From the NCBI GenBank assembly GCA_008015155.1, contig SSFA01000021.1:1-64000 (forward strand): 64,000 nucleotides of DNA. The letters are read 5' to 3'. The notes beneath the pieces were generated by a model. That model did not search any database and had not been told where the DNA came from. It was given only the letters and a program-made list of their open reading frames with translations. This document shows, in pieces, positions 36,077 through 45,757 of this stretch (the first letter of the stretch is position 1; each line of letters begins with the position of its first letter). Source of the DNA: Thiothrix sp. (GTDB lineage: Bacteria; Pseudomonadota; Gammaproteobacteria; Thiotrichales; Thiotrichaceae). A program made the position numbers and the translations under genes.

Positions 36077-37903
36077 TTATACTCCAGCCGCGAATAAGGA
36101 GCTGGCACCACTAGAAGCAGGCCCGACTGCTTGGCGGAAAACTTGGAATAATTCGCGTCCCAAACCAGCCTCATTCGCTGCTAAATTCGCTGTTGTATTG
36201 GGTCGGCTCTCGAAATCGGCAGCCAATACCGTTAACTCACCCTTTTCTGCATCTAAACGGATTAAATCGCCATCACGAATTTTGGCAATCGCGCCACCAT
36301 CCATAGCTTCTGGGCTTAAATGAATAGCCGCTGGAACCTTGCCACTTGCCCCAGACATACGTCCATCTGTGACTAAAGCGACTTGTTGCCCACGATCTTG
36401 CAGAACACCTAAAACCGGTGTGAGACTATGTAATTCAGGCATTCCATTCGCTTTGGGTCCTTGGAAACGCACCACACAAACAAAATCGCCCGTCAGCTCA
36501 CCTGCTTTGAAGGCTGCTTTCACTTCTTCTTGGTCATGGAAAACTTTGGCAGGTGCTTCAATAATACGGCGCTCTGGTTTCACCGCAGAAACTTTGATGA
36601 CTGCCTCACCTAGATTGCCTTGCAAACTCACTAAGCCACCGGAGGTTTGGAAAGCTTCAGTGTAGGGACGCAAAATGTCGGTATCATGACTGGCCGTAGC
36701 ACCCTCAACCCAGATCGCTTTGCCTTGCTCATTGAGTTTGGCTTCTTGTGTATAATGATGCAAACCAAAACCTGCGACAGTATGCACATCTTCATGTAAA
36801 AGACCGGCAGCCAGCAATTCGCGAATCACAAATTGCAAGCCACCAGCAGCATGGAAATGGTTAACATCAGCTGAGCCATTCGGATAAACCCGTGCCATCA
36901 AAGGCGTGACTGCAGATAAATCAGAAAAATCTTCCAAACACACGATTAAACCTGCAGCCCGTGCCATCGCAATCAAATGCAGGACTAAATTGGTTGAACC
37001 GCCTGTGGCATTGAGGCCGACAATCCCATTGACGAATGCCTTAGCGGATAAAACTTCACAAGCTGGTGTATACTGACCTGCTTCTGCAGTGAGCTTCAGG
37101 ACTTGTTCAGTACCTGCCACCGTCAAGGCCTCACGTAGCGGAGTATTGGGATTGACAAAGCTGCTACCTGGCAATTGCAGCCCCATAAACTCCATCAGCA
37201 TTTGATTGCTATTCGCAGTGCCATAGAAAGTACAAGTCCCTACATTATGGTAAGACTGCATTTCAGCTTCTAACAGCTCAGCACGGCCTACTTGTCCCGC
37301 TGCATATTGCTGGCGCACTTTAGCTTTTTGGTCATTCGAAATACCCGAAACCATCGGCCCAGCCGGTAAAAATACACAAGGCAGATAACCAAAAGTAGCT
37401 GCAGCAATCACTAAGCCGGGAACAATTTTATCGCAGACGCCCAAAAAAGCAGCTGCATCAAACAAGTTATGGCTTAATGCAATACCCGCAGCCATCGCAA
37501 TCACATCGCGTGAAAACAGCGATAACTCCATGCCGGGTTGACCTTGAGTCACGCCATCACACATAGCAGGGACGCCACCAGCTACTTGAGCGGTAGCACC
37601 TAAGGAACGGGCTACTTGTTTAATTAAAGCAGGATATGTTTCGAAAGGCTGATGCGCCGACAGCATGTCATTGTAAGCAGTGACAATCCCAAGATTGGGC
37701 GCTTTGCTCGCTACAATTTTGAACTTATCAGAAGCTGGGCTAGCAGCAACAGCGTGGGCTAAATTACCGCAGGCCAGATTATGCCGATTATCACGTACTG
37801 CTGCTTGTTGCATGCGGGCTAAATAAAGATTACGCGTCTGTTGACTGCGCTGCTCAATCCGAGCTGTCACCTCGGCAATAACTGGGTGAACGGTGGTATT
37901 CAT
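36077..37903 (-). CDS. edd: Phosphogluconate dehydratase
   Basis: The first unique Entner-Doudoroff enzyme dehydrates 6-phosphogluconate to KDPG. It is 608 residues long and a member of the IlvD/Edd iron-sulfur dehydratases. Cysteines expected to hold the cluster are in [17 protein letters not shown] and [11 protein letters not shown], with a further one in [16 protein letters not shown]. The [32 protein letters not shown] and [11 protein letters not shown] motifs are family signatures and separate it from IlvD. It starts 20 bases after pgl. Confidence 0.96.
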   Translation of the reverse strand: MNTTVHPVIAEVTARIEQRSQQTRNLYLARMQQAAVRDNRHNLACGNLAHAVAASPASDKFKIVASKAPNLGIVTAYNDMLSAHQPFETYPALIKQVARSLGATAQVAGGVPAMCDGVTQGQPGMELSLFSRDVIAMAAGIALSHNLFDAAAFLGVCDKIVPGLVIAAATFGYLPCVFLPAGPMVSGISNDQKAKVRQQYAAGQVGRAELLEAEMQSYHNVGTCTFYGTANSNQMLMEFMGLQLPGSSFVNPNTPLREALTVAGTEQVLKLTAEAGQYTPACEVLSAKAFVNGIVGLNATGGSTNLVLHLIAMARAAGLIVCLEDFSDLSAVTPLMARVYPNGSADVNHFHAAGGLQFVIRELLAAGLLHEDVHTVAGFGLHHYTQEAKLNEQGKAIWVEGATASHDTDILRPYTEAFQTSGGLVSLQGNLGEAVIKVSAVKPERRIIEAPAKVFHDQEEVKAAFKAGELTGDFVCVVRFQGPKANGMPELHSLTPVLGVLQDRGQQVALVTDGRMSGASGKVPAAIHLSPEAMDGGAIAKIRDGDLIRLDAEKGELTVLAADFESRPNTTANLAANEAGLGRELFQVFRQAVGPASSGASSLFAAGV

Positions 37904-37923
37904 AATGTTCTCGATCCGCGCTC

Positions 37924-38622
37924 TTACGGTGCATAGTGAATCGTCAACTTATCACCAGCTTGCTGTAATAAAGCTTCAATTGGCCACTGGCGTGGCTGGC
38001 TGGCAGCAAGATTGGCCTGCGCTTGTTCTAGTAATTGATGTTTATCAGCGCTGGTGATGAGTAAATGTAAGTGCTTAGCTTGCAATAAAGCAGCCAAACT
38101 TAAGGAAATACGTGCCTCTGGCAAATCAGGCGCTCGTATTTCTAATAAAATAGTAGAGTTATTAGGATCTAAACCCAATTCTAGGTTAGAAGCTTGTGGA
38201 AATAGTGAAGCAAAATGCCCATCATTGCCCATACCCAAAACCACTGAGTCTAATGGCAAAAAGTTTTCTTGCAGTTGGCTCGCCAAATTATCCAAATCGG
38301 CTGCAGTTTGTGCAGCCTGATATAAGCTTTGAAAGCTAGCGGCTGGCTGCAAACCTCCTAAAAGGTGCGTTTGCAAGAGGCGAGCATTAGAACGCTCATT
38401 GCTAGGGTCAACTTGCCGTTCATCAGTTAACGTGAAGGCTATTTTAGACCAATCCAATGCTTGCTTCGCTAAAGCCTCAAAAAATAAGACGGGTGTCGTG
38501 CCACCAGCGAACGCAGCCGTAGCCTTAGCTTTAATTTGAATCGCCCCTTGCAATTCGCTAGCTACTAATTGCGCTAATTGCTCAGCTTGCACCGCCCGGT
38601 CAGGATAGCTAATCAGATTCAT
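37924..38622 (-). CDS. pgl: 6-phosphogluconolactonase
   Basis: Hydrolyses 6-phosphogluconolactone to 6-phosphogluconate between Zwf and Edd. It is of the DevB/NagB-like type, 232 residues. Motifs are [34 protein letters not shown] and [17 protein letters not shown], all typical of the family. I chose ATG 38622 because it overlaps the zwf stop as ATGA; an in-frame TTG at 38640 is less likely. Confidence 0.93.
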   Translation of the reverse strand: MNLISYPDRAVQAEQLAQLVASELQGAIQIKAKATAAFAGGTTPVLFFEALAKQALDWSKIAFTLTDERQVDPSNERSNARLLQTHLLGGLQPAASFQSLYQAAQTAADLDNLASQLQENFLPLDSVVLGMGNDGHFASLFPQASNLELGLDPNNSTILLEIRAPDLPEARISLSLAALLQAKHLHLLITSADKHQLLEQAQANLAASQPRQWPIEALLQQAGDKLTIHYAP

Positions 38623-40094
38623 GCCTCGATTTCCCGCCAACGTCGCCCGTCTCGCGCCATCATTTCAACAGCCGCAATCGGGCCACGGCTTCCCGGATCA
38701 TAAGCTTCCGGCTTCAATCCAGAAGCTTCCCAAGCATCAATGATCGGGTCAATCCAGCGCCAAGCAGCTTCGACCTCGTCGCCACGCATGAATAAGGTTT
38801 GATTACCGCGCACCACATCCATAATCAGACGCTCATACGCATCCGGCATCCGCCAGCTCCCTTCACGCCCTTCAGCAAAACTCATATCTAAGGGGATATC
38901 ACGTAAACGGAAGCCACCGGGTCCTGGATCTTTCGTCATAATATGTAATTGTAAACCTTCATCAGGCTGCAGACGAATGATCAAAATATTGGGCATAGTC
39001 GGCGTCTCTAAATCCCCAAATACTGAGTGTGCCGGTTCTTTAAAAACCACTGCAATTTCAGTCATTTGTGCACGTAGCTTCTTACCAGTACGCAAATAGA
39101 AAGGCACGCCCGACCAACGCCAGTTATCAATTTCTGCCTTAATGGCAATATACGATTCTGTTCTACTATCAGGATTACCGACATCTTTTAGATAAGATTC
39201 GGCATCAGCTCCATGGCCAATATACTGACCACGCACTGTATTTGTTAATACATTACGTCCGGTTAAAGGTCGCAATGAACGTAATACTTTCAGCTTTTCA
39301 TCGCGCAGTGCATCTGCATCAAATTTATACGGTGGCTCCATCGCCAATAAGCACAGCAATTGGACTAAGTGATTTTGCACCATATCACGGATAGCACCTG
39401 CTGTATCATAGTAGCTACCACGACTACCTACCCCTAAAGACTCTGCAGCAGTAATTTGTACATGATCAATACGATTAGCATTCCATAAAGGCTCAAACAG
39501 TGCATTGGCAAAACGCAGTGCCATTAAGTTTTGGACTGTTTCCTTACCCAAATAATGATCAATCCGGTAGACTGATTTTTCATTGAATACGCTGCTAATG
39601 GATTGATTCAGTTCAATCGCGCTTTCTAAATCATGACCTAAAGGTTTCTCGACTACTAAACGCGCTTTAAGGGTAGCCAAGCCAACATTGGCTAAACCTT
39701 GGGCGATTGTGCCAAATAGTGCCGGTCCCACCGCCAAATAGTAAACACGAATATGTTCAGGGCATGCATTAAGATAAGTAACTAAATCGCCCCAAGCATC
39801 GGAATTAGTGACATCAATATGTAAATAGCTTAAGCGATTGATGAAGCGCTCGACGGCTGCTGAACTTAATTCATCTTTAGCCACATGCTGGTTTAAGGCT
39901 TCACGAGCTTCAAGTTTGAAAGCGTCTGTGTCTTGCTCAGTACGGGCTAAACCTAAGATACGCGCGGCAGCTGGAATTTGCCCATCAGCGTCGCGTCGAA
40001 ACAAAGCAGGCAATAGTTTACGCATTGCCAAATCGCCGGTTCCGCCAAAAATGACAAGATCAAAAGGATCAACAGGAATGACCGTGCTGCTCAT
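38619..40094 (-). CDS. zwf: Glucose-6-phosphate 1-dehydrogenase
   Basis: Oxidises glucose-6-phosphate to 6-phosphogluconolactone with NADP or NAD. It is 491 residues long. The dinucleotide site is VIFGGTGDLAMRKLLPALF, followed by the VEKPLGHDLESA loop and the active site RIDHYLGKETVQN. The late WRWSGVPFYLRTGK segment is also typical. zwf-pgl-edd-pgi-eda are in pathway order apart from pgi. The gene overlaps pgl by four bases and follows the fructokinase after 46 bases. Confidence 0.97.
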   Translation of the reverse strand: MSSTVIPVDPFDLVIFGGTGDLAMRKLLPALFRRDADGQIPAAARILGLARTEQDTDAFKLEAREALNQHVAKDELSSAAVERFINRLSYLHIDVTNSDAWGDLVTYLNACPEHIRVYYLAVGPALFGTIAQGLANVGLATLKARLVVEKPLGHDLESAIELNQSISSVFNEKSVYRIDHYLGKETVQNLMALRFANALFEPLWNANRIDHVQITAAESLGVGSRGSYYDTAGAIRDMVQNHLVQLLCLLAMEPPYKFDADALRDEKLKVLRSLRPLTGRNVLTNTVRGQYIGHGADAESYLKDVGNPDSRTESYIAIKAEIDNWRWSGVPFYLRTGKKLRAQMTEIAVVFKEPAHSVFGDLETPTMPNILIIRLQPDEGLQLHIMTKDPGPGGFRLRDIPLDMSFAEGREGSWRMPDAYERLIMDVVRGNQTLFMRGDEVEAAWRWIDPIIDAWEASGLKPEAYDPGSRGPIAAVEMMARDGRRWREIEA

Positions 40095-40140
40095 GACTAT
40101 TGGGTTTCCTTGGTGGTTGTTTTAACAATTTTATTTGTTA

Positions 40141-41085
40141 TTAGAGTGCAGCTTGAATCTCTGCGCGAGTCGGCAAATTAGCACCGCGTCGGGAACAGGT
40201 GATGGCAGCCGCCACCGTCGCAGTATGGCCTATCTTCAATAAGGTTTCGTTATTAAGCTGTTCAGACCAAACAGCTGTAGAATTTTTTAAGCTTACAACA
40301 GCATCTAGCAAAGACGCCTGAAAAGTATCACCTGCGCCGACCGTATCAATTACTTTCACTGATTGGCCTGGCACATCAACTTGTCCATGATGACTCCATA
40401 AAGAAGCCCCCTTGCCTCCACGCGTCAAGGCCACTAACTGAGGGCCTTGTTGCAACCAGCTTTCCACTATAGCTTCTGGCTGCTGCTCTGGATAGAGCAA
40501 ATGTAAATCCTCATCACTTACTTTGACCACATCAAATAAAGGCAAAAGTTCCGCAATGCGTTGTTTCCAAATCTCCAAACGCGGCTCGACATTCAAGCGT
40601 ACATTAGGGTCTAAGGAAAGAAGGCGCTTGCCCGAATGTTGCTGGGCAAGCGCAAAGTACGAATCGGCAGTCGGCTGTGCAACGATGGAATAGGAACCGA
40701 AGTGAATAACCGCTGTCCCCTCTAAATCAACATTAATGTCATCTAAAGTTAACAAGCGATCCGCCGCGCCGTTACCGTAAAAAGCATAACTAGGTACGCC
40801 CGCAGCATCCTGCTGGACGAAACCTAAAGTAGTTGGTGCTTGCTTACGTGCAATCAGATGAGTTTTAACTCCTTCTGATTGCAAGCTTGCTAAAAGCCTT
40901 TCACCTAAGAAGTCTGTAGAAAGTCCTGTCAACATCGCAACCGGACAGCCTAAACGTGCTAGCCCCACCGCCACATTAAGTGGTGAGCCACCTACACGTG
41001 CACTAAGCGGTACTTCAAAAGCTGCTTGATCAACAACTTCTGCTGTAAACACATCAAATAGTGCCTCTCCACAGACTACAAACAT
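40141..41085 (-). CDS. PfkB-family carbohydrate kinase, probable fructokinase
   Basis: A ribokinase-fold sugar kinase of 314 residues. It has the N-terminal signature VGGSPLNVAVGLARLG and the catalytic/anion-hole motif DTVGAGDTFQASLL with its Asp. The opening CGEALFDVF and LSLDPNVRLN resemble bacterial fructokinases, and the genes zwf and pgi downstream fit fructose-6-phosphate as product. 2-keto-3-deoxygluconate kinase is the main alternative. AGGTAAA precedes the ATG, and the porin stop is 21 bases upstream. No separate glucokinase is in the window. Confidence 0.85.
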   Translation of the reverse strand: MFVVCGEALFDVFTAEVVDQAAFEVPLSARVGGSPLNVAVGLARLGCPVAMLTGLSTDFLGERLLASLQSEGVKTHLIARKQAPTTLGFVQQDAAGVPSYAFYGNGAADRLLTLDDINVDLEGTAVIHFGSYSIVAQPTADSYFALAQQHSGKRLLSLDPNVRLNVEPRLEIWKQRIAELLPLFDVVKVSDEDLHLLYPEQQPEAIVESWLQQGPQLVALTRGGKGASLWSHHGQVDVPGQSVKVIDTVGAGDTFQASLLDAVVSLKNSTAVWSEQLNNETLLKIGHTATVAAAITCSRRGANLPTRAEIQAAL

Positions 41086-41106
41086 GATAGCTTTACCTAG
41101 TTCAAC

Positions 41107-42090
41107 TTAGAATGTGTAGTTAAAGCGTACACGTGCAGCATTGACTTTATCGTCAGCACCATCTACGCCACCTACATCAGTCGCTTTAGAAGTACTCGCT
41201 GCAAAAGTGACACTCGCATCTTTAGCACCGAATAAAGGAACAGTATATGCGCCATAGAAAGTATTTAACTTTGCATCAGTCCCTGTGTAATCTTCTTTAG
41301 AAGTCACATAACCAACGCCCCAAGGGCCTTGAGTGAAATTCAAAGCAACAGAAGTTACATCTGCGCCATCATCATCAGCATTCTTTTTAGAAAGGCTAGC
41401 ATTAGCAGTACCACCAGCGACATCAAAACCAGCGCCAAGACCAAAGCCTTTGTAGGTAGAATCAGTAGTTGCACCCACATCTTCAGTGGTAACACTTTCA
41501 AAGCCAGCACGCACAGTCACTGCACCAGCTTTATAAGTCATTGCGGGTCTGACCGCGGTGAACTTATCATAATCATCTGTATTTTTGGCTGCCATCAAGC
41601 CTAACTCAAAATTCATGGCATCATTAGGCTTTAAATGAAACGCGCTATGAATAGCATCACTTTTACGACCTCTAGCACCATTAGTACCATAAGGACTCAT
41701 ACTACCTGCATGTTCAGCTACTGTATCCTTACCGACTGGGAAGAGATCAATCGCTTCAAAACGACCAATCTGTACATCCCAATTGCTACGACCCATCTGT
41801 AAATAAACATCGTCATAGTTGATCTCGTGATCATCACTATCTTGATTGAAAGGTAGTAATGGCTGAGCCACCCCTTTAACAAAGTAGTCGTCACCTTTAA
41901 GTTCACCGACAGCATTTAACTTCACGCGACCACCATGATAATAACTAGTGTCAGCATCACCACCTTTAGCAGTCAAATCTAATTCAACATCTCCACCAAT
42001 GTTAAAGGTTTTCTCTTCTGCTTGAACATTAAAGCCCACCAATAAGGCAGCTATCCCGCAAGCAACGCTCAATTTCAATTTAGTTTTCAT
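41107..42090 (-). CDS. Outer-membrane porin, probably for sugar uptake
   Basis: A 327-residue secreted beta-barrel protein. The signal peptide is cleaved near residue 24 (after VQA). The mature protein alternates short amphipathic strands with acidic Asp/Gly/Ala-rich loops, and ends in RVRFNYTF with the C-terminal Phe used by the Bam machinery. Its position as first gene of a sugar-catabolic operon suggests sugar passage. The sequence does not let me separate a general porin from a sugar-specific one. GAAGGT precedes the ATG. A promoter and a LacI-type palindrome lie upstream. Confidence 0.8.
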   Translation of the reverse strand: MKTKLKLSVACGIAALLVGFNVQAEEKTFNIGGDVELDLTAKGGDADTSYYHGGRVKLNAVGELKGDDYFVKGVAQPLLPFNQDSDDHEINYDDVYLQMGRSNWDVQIGRFEAIDLFPVGKDTVAEHAGSMSPYGTNGARGRKSDAIHSAFHLKPNDAMNFELGLMAAKNTDDYDKFTAVRPAMTYKAGAVTVRAGFESVTTEDVGATTDSTYKGFGLGAGFDVAGGTANASLSKKNADDDGADVTSVALNFTQGPWGVGYVTSKEDYTGTDAKLNTFYGAYTVPLFGAKDASVTFAASTSKATDVGGVDGADDKVNAARVRFNYTF

Positions 42091-42141
42091 TGCATTTACC
42101 TTCGCTATTCAATCAAAAACACGGTTATTAAATCACACTAC

Positions 42142-42153
42142 CAAAGCGCTTTG
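42142..42153. promoter_or_regulatory. Candidate LacI-family operator before the porin/Entner-Doudoroff operon
   Basis: CAAAGCGCTTTG is a perfect 12-base palindrome with the central CG expected for LacI/GalR-family repressors. It lies 52 bases before the porin ATG and downstream of the predicted promoter. The 8-base core AAGCGCTT also occurs by chance elsewhere (for example inside the nudix gene near 25790), so support is positional. Confidence 0.4.
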
Positions 42154-42226
42154 AAGCACAAAACACTAGCAGCTCATTAAAACTTATCCCACATTAAGTA
42201 TTTAATTTTTTCAACATTCGAAAAAA

Positions 42227-42255
42227 ATAATCTCGTAAACTGGCAAGCTTGTCAA
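42227..42255 (-). promoter_or_regulatory. Predicted sigma-70 promoter of the porin/Entner-Doudoroff operon
   Basis: On the minus strand TTGACA (42255-42250) and GATTAT (42232-42227) are separated by 17 bases. The -35 is perfect and the -10 matches four of six. Transcripts would carry a leader of roughly 130 bases containing the palindrome. Confidence 0.55.
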
Positions 42256-42549
42256 CTCAAGAACGCTTCACACTAACCGTATCATTAATAAAAAATTAAT
42301 GAACTTAGGTTAAAGCCTTCAATTTGAGCTGTCAATAATTAATTCAAATTGATTTATTAAAAGAGTCTACTGTGGAAGACTGGCGGCTGCAGGAAGGTCA
42401 ATGCAAATACCATACCATTCTTTTTAGGTACTCTAATTTAAAGTTTTACTTGCTTTTGAATAATTAGAATATTAATATCTTCTTATATTGATTGTATTTT
42501 GATTTTGACGACTTGTGTAAGAACACATTCCTGCTAGAGGTATCTATTC

Positions 42550-43365
42550 ATGAAATTTACAAAAATGACTTTGGCGATGGCGATTTTCGCAGTTGCCACT
42601 ACTGCATCAGCGACTGATTTCTTCAATGGCTTTGATAATGGTACAGGTGCAGGTAATGCTCAAGGCACAGGTCAAGGTCAAGGTTATACCACAGGCCAAG
42701 GGACTGGCTATGGCACCAGTAAGGGCAATGTAGACGGATGGGGTACTGGTAAAGGCACAGGTGATGGTGAAGTTGATTTTTCGATCAACTTTAAAGGCAA
42801 AGGCAACACCGACATGGCTTCTGATGTAGTAGGTCGTGGAAATGGCACGACCAATGGGAACTTTAATGGTCAAGGCAGTGGCTATGGTTTAGGTAATAAC
42901 AACTTAAACGGCTACACTAATAGTGCCAGTTCTGGAAGTGCTTATAACCCTTGGGGTGGGATGCCAAATTGGGGAGGCTATTACCCTTACCCACAAACTA
43001 CTATGCCGATGATGCCACAAATGCCGCAAATGTATGCACCTTATGGCTATGGCATGCAGCAACCTTACATGCCGATGATGCCACAAATGTACGCACCTTA
43101 TGGCATGCAACAACCTATGATGCAAAATCCAAATCTTGCACAAATGCAGCAACAAATGGCGGCGCAACGCGCCCAAGCTGAAGCTTTCATGAAGCAGCAA
43201 ATGGAAGAGCAACGCAAAATGATGGAAGCACAGAGCAAAGCGGCTGCAGCGGCAGCGCCTGCTCCTGTCATGCCAAGCGCTCCTAGTGCTCCAGTAGTAC
43301 CAACACCAACTGCTCCAGCTACAGCACCTGCTACTGAAGTACCTGCTCCTGCTAAGCCTAACTAA
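42550..43365 (+). CDS. Secreted low-complexity Gly/Tyr/Met/Pro-rich protein (sulfur-globule-protein-like candidate)
   Basis: I know no exact family for this 271-residue protein. A signal peptide ends near residue 21 (TASA). Residues 24-125 are Gly/Asn/Thr-rich with repeating GTGxG and GQG units. Residues 130-192 are Tyr/Met/Pro-rich with a near-exact repeat of MPMMPQMYAPYGMQQP (about 152-173 and 174-190). Residues 195-230 form a Gln/Met/Glu helical stretch, and the tail is Ala/Pro-rich. There is no cysteine. The composition recalls sulfur globule envelope proteins (Sgp) of sulfur-oxidising bacteria and other secreted structural proteins. This is inference from composition, not homology. It has AGAGG before the ATG and is probably a single-gene unit. 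Confidence 0.6.
   Translation: MKFTKMTLAMAIFAVATTASATDFFNGFDNGTGAGNAQGTGQGQGYTTGQGTGYGTSKGNVDGWGTGKGTGDGEVDFSINFKGKGNTDMASDVVGRGNGTTNGNFNGQGSGYGLGNNNLNGYTNSASSGSAYNPWGGMPNWGGYYPYPQTTMPMMPQMPQMYAPYGYGMQQPYMPMMPQMYAPYGMQQPMMQNPNLAQMQQQMAAQRAQAEAFMKQQMEEQRKMMEAQSKAAAAAAPAPVMPSAPSAPVVPTPTAPATAPATEVPAPAKPN
43001..43116 (+). repeat. In-gene near-exact tandem repeat
   Basis: Two copies of a unit of about 50-65 bases encode the MPMMPQMYAPYGMQQP segments. The first copy is longer by an inserted MPQ and a GYG. The copies share long identical runs beginning ATGCCGATGATGCCACAAAT at 43003 and 43069, so the duplication looks recent. Confidence 0.7.
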
Positions 43366-43388
43366 GCTTAATCCTTATGAGAACCAGC

Positions 43389-44414
43389 CTACTGATTTGC
43401 GTAGGCTTGGTTGCTAGCCCGCACACAATCTTTGATCAGTGCAGGGCCTGCATAGATGAAGCCAGTATAAATCTGCACCAAAGCAGCACCCGCTTGCAAT
43501 TTATCAATGGCATCTTGTGCACTCATGATCCCCCCTACCCCAATGATCGGAATGCGTGTACCCAGATAATGATGAAATAAGCGGATCACTTCTGTGGAGC
43601 GTTCAGTTAAAGGTTTTCCACTTAAACCACCCTGCTCTGTCCCATGCTCCAGTTGTGCCACTGCTGATTTATCCAAACTTGTATTGGTAGCAATCAAGCC
43701 ATCCATCTCACAATCCAATAAAACCTCAGCAATCCCAGCGATTTCCTCTGCACTTAGATCAGGAGCTACTTTGACTGCTAACGGCACATAGCGCTTATGC
43801 TCCTCGGCTAAGATGATTTGCTCTTGTTTCAACGCAATCAACAGACGACGTAAGTCTTCGCCATATTGCAAGCTACGTAAGCCCGGCGTATTAGGCGAAG
43901 AAATATTAATGGTTATGTAATGAGCATGCGCATAGACTTTGCGTAAACCAATCAGATAATCATCAACTGCGCGTTCTACCGCTGTATCAAAGTTTTTGCC
44001 AAGATTGATCCCGAGAATACCTTGATATTGAGCTTTATTAACTTGCCCTAATAAATATTCCAAGCCGTGATTATTGAAGCCCATGCGATTGATGATAGCT
44101 TTAGCGGATTTCAAACGAAATAAACGTGGATGCGGATTACCGGGCTGTGGCCTTGGAGTCACAGTACCGACTTCAATAAAACCAAAGCCACAGCTAGCTA
44201 GGGCATCAATAAACTCAGCATTTTTATCTAAGCCTGCGGCTAAACCTATACGATTAGGAAACTTAATCCCCATCACCTCAACAGGTGTACCAGCTAGCGC
44301 TTCTGCTTCCCCATTAAGCCCCAATTGATAGGCTAGTTTTAAACCTCTTAAGGCAGTATGGTGGGACATTTCAGGGGATAGGAGAAACAATAATTCGCGC
44401 AGCAAGCTATACAC
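43389..44414 (-). CDS. pyrD: Dihydroorotate dehydrogenase (quinone)
   Basis: A class 2, membrane-associated enzyme of pyrimidine synthesis that passes electrons from dihydroorotate to quinone. From the GTG at 44414 it is 341 residues, near the E. coli length, and begins VYSLLRELLFLLSPEMSHH like the family. GAGGG lies seven bases upstream; an in-frame TTG at 44444 adds ten non-conserved residues. Motifs are GLAAGLDKNAEFI, GFGFIEVGTVTPRPQPGNP and NRMGFNNHG. The class 2 catalytic-Ser region is NISSPNTPGLR, and the late IGVGGI and QIYTGFIY are FMN phosphate sites. Confidence 0.95.
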   Translation of the reverse strand: MYSLLRELLFLLSPEMSHHTALRGLKLAYQLGLNGEAEALAGTPVEVMGIKFPNRIGLAAGLDKNAEFIDALASCGFGFIEVGTVTPRPQPGNPHPRLFRLKSAKAIINRMGFNNHGLEYLLGQVNKAQYQGILGINLGKNFDTAVERAVDDYLIGLRKVYAHAHYITINISSPNTPGLRSLQYGEDLRRLLIALKQEQIILAEEHKRYVPLAVKVAPDLSAEEIAGIAEVLLDCEMDGLIATNTSLDKSAVAQLEHGTEQGGLSGKPLTERSTEVIRLFHHYLGTRIPIIGVGGIMSAQDAIDKLQAGAALVQIYTGFIYAGPALIKDCVRASNQAYANQ

Positions 44415-44566
44415 AGGCAGGCCCTCAGAGGCTAAAAAATGCAAAAGCGCTGATTATGCTAAATCCACTGTTTGGCAACAACCCAATCATAGAAAAACAA
44501 TGGCGAGTCAAACCTGAAGCTATGGCATAATAAGGCGCTATTTTTTAGAGATTGAGAGAGGATTGC

Positions 44567-45748
44567 ATGGCAAATTCATCATTTTACCCGCCGCAACGCA
44601 TTTTAATGGGACCAGGTCCTTCTGATGTCAGCCCTCGCGTTCTACAAGCCATGGCGCGCCCTACTTTAGGTCATTTAGATCCGTTATTTGTGGGCATGAT
44701 GGACGAGGTCAAAACTCTATTGCAGTATGCTTTACAGACGCAAAACGAGCTGACGATGCCTATTTCTGCACCCGGCTCTGCAGGTATGGAGGCTTGTTTT
44801 GCTAACTTGGTTGAACCCGGCGATAAAGTCATTGTTTGCCAAAATGGGGTATTTGGCGGTCGTATGAAAGAAAACGTTGAGCGCTTTGGTGGAACAGCCA
44901 TCATGGTCATGGATGATTGGGGAAAACCGGTTGATCCTCATAAAGTGGAAGCAGCGCTCAAAGCTAATCCTGACACTAAAATTCTAGCCTTTGTTCATGC
45001 TGAAACTTCAACAGGGGTAAGGTCTGATGCCAAGCTTTTAACTGACTTAGCCCATCAATATGGCTGCTTAGTGATCGTTGATGCTGTGACTTCCTTAACA
45101 GGTTGTGAGTTACGTGTTGACGATTGGGGTATTGATGCGATTTATTCTGGTACACAAAAATGTATGTCCTGTGTACCCGGCTTATCCCCAGTAAGCTTTG
45201 GTAGTCGCGCTGTCGAACTTATTAAAAATCGCAAAACTAAAATCCAGAGTTGGTTTTTAGATATGAGCCTGATTATGGGCTATTGGGGCGGTGGTACTAA
45301 GCGTGCTTATCATCATACTGCACCAGTGAATACGCTCTATGCTTTGCACGAAGCTTTAGTCATGGTGCAAGAAGAAGGCTTAGAAAATGCTTGGGCACGC
45401 CATACTCATCACCATCAAGCTTTAAAAGCGGGTTTAGAAGCCATGGGCATTCGCTTCGTGGTGGAAGAGCAATATCGCCTACCGCAACTCAATCTGATTA
45501 CAGTACCTGAGGGTGTAGATGAAGCGACAGTTCGCACTCGCTTGTTGAACGAATACAGCATGGAAATCGGTGCAGGTTTAGGCGTCCTAGCAGGTAAAGT
45601 ATGGCGAATTGGCTTGATGGGTCATGCTTGTAATACCAAGAATGTACTCACCTGTTTAGGCGCTTTGGATGCGGTACTCAGCTCTATGCAAGCGCCAATT
45701 GAATCGGGCGTGGCTGTTAGGGCAGCGCAAGACTTTTACAAGTTTTAA
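44567..45748 (+). CDS. Class V aminotransferase, alanine/serine--glyoxylate aminotransferase
   Basis: A PLP enzyme of 393 residues resembling AGXT/SgaA along its length. It has RILMGPGPSDVSPRVLQA at the N-terminus and the PLP-binding lysine 198 in YSGTQKCMSCVPG. It also has VDAVTSLTG with the PLP aspartate, and AYHHTAPVNTLYALHEAL. It transfers the amino group of serine or alanine to glyoxylate, giving glycine plus hydroxypyruvate or pyruvate. ATG 44567 has GAGAGGA upstream. A hydroxypyruvate-type dehydrogenase gene lies 1.4 kb downstream, which favours the serine-glyoxylate reaction. Donor choice is not proven. Confidence 0.87.
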   Translation: MANSSFYPPQRILMGPGPSDVSPRVLQAMARPTLGHLDPLFVGMMDEVKTLLQYALQTQNELTMPISAPGSAGMEACFANLVEPGDKVIVCQNGVFGGRMKENVERFGGTAIMVMDDWGKPVDPHKVEAALKANPDTKILAFVHAETSTGVRSDAKLLTDLAHQYGCLVIVDAVTSLTGCELRVDDWGIDAIYSGTQKCMSCVPGLSPVSFGSRAVELIKNRKTKIQSWFLDMSLIMGYWGGGTKRAYHHTAPVNTLYALHEALVMVQEEGLENAWARHTHHHQALKAGLEAMGIRFVVEEQYRLPQLNLITVPEGVDEATVRTRLLNEYSMEIGAGLGVLAGKVWRIGLMGHACNTKNVLTCLGALDAVLSSMQAPIESGVAVRAAQDFYKF

Positions 45749-45757
45749 TGGGTTTGG

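Larger units (their letters stand above)
42091..42549. other. Divergent intergenic region between porin and secreted Gly-rich protein genes
   Basis: This 459-base AT-rich gap, the longest in the window, holds the porin promoter and palindrome on its left side. On the right it contains the promoter and leader of the secreted protein gene: runs such as TATATT near 42480 and an AGAGG ribosome site before 42550. I see no RNA gene or ORF of note in it. Confidence 0.5.
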
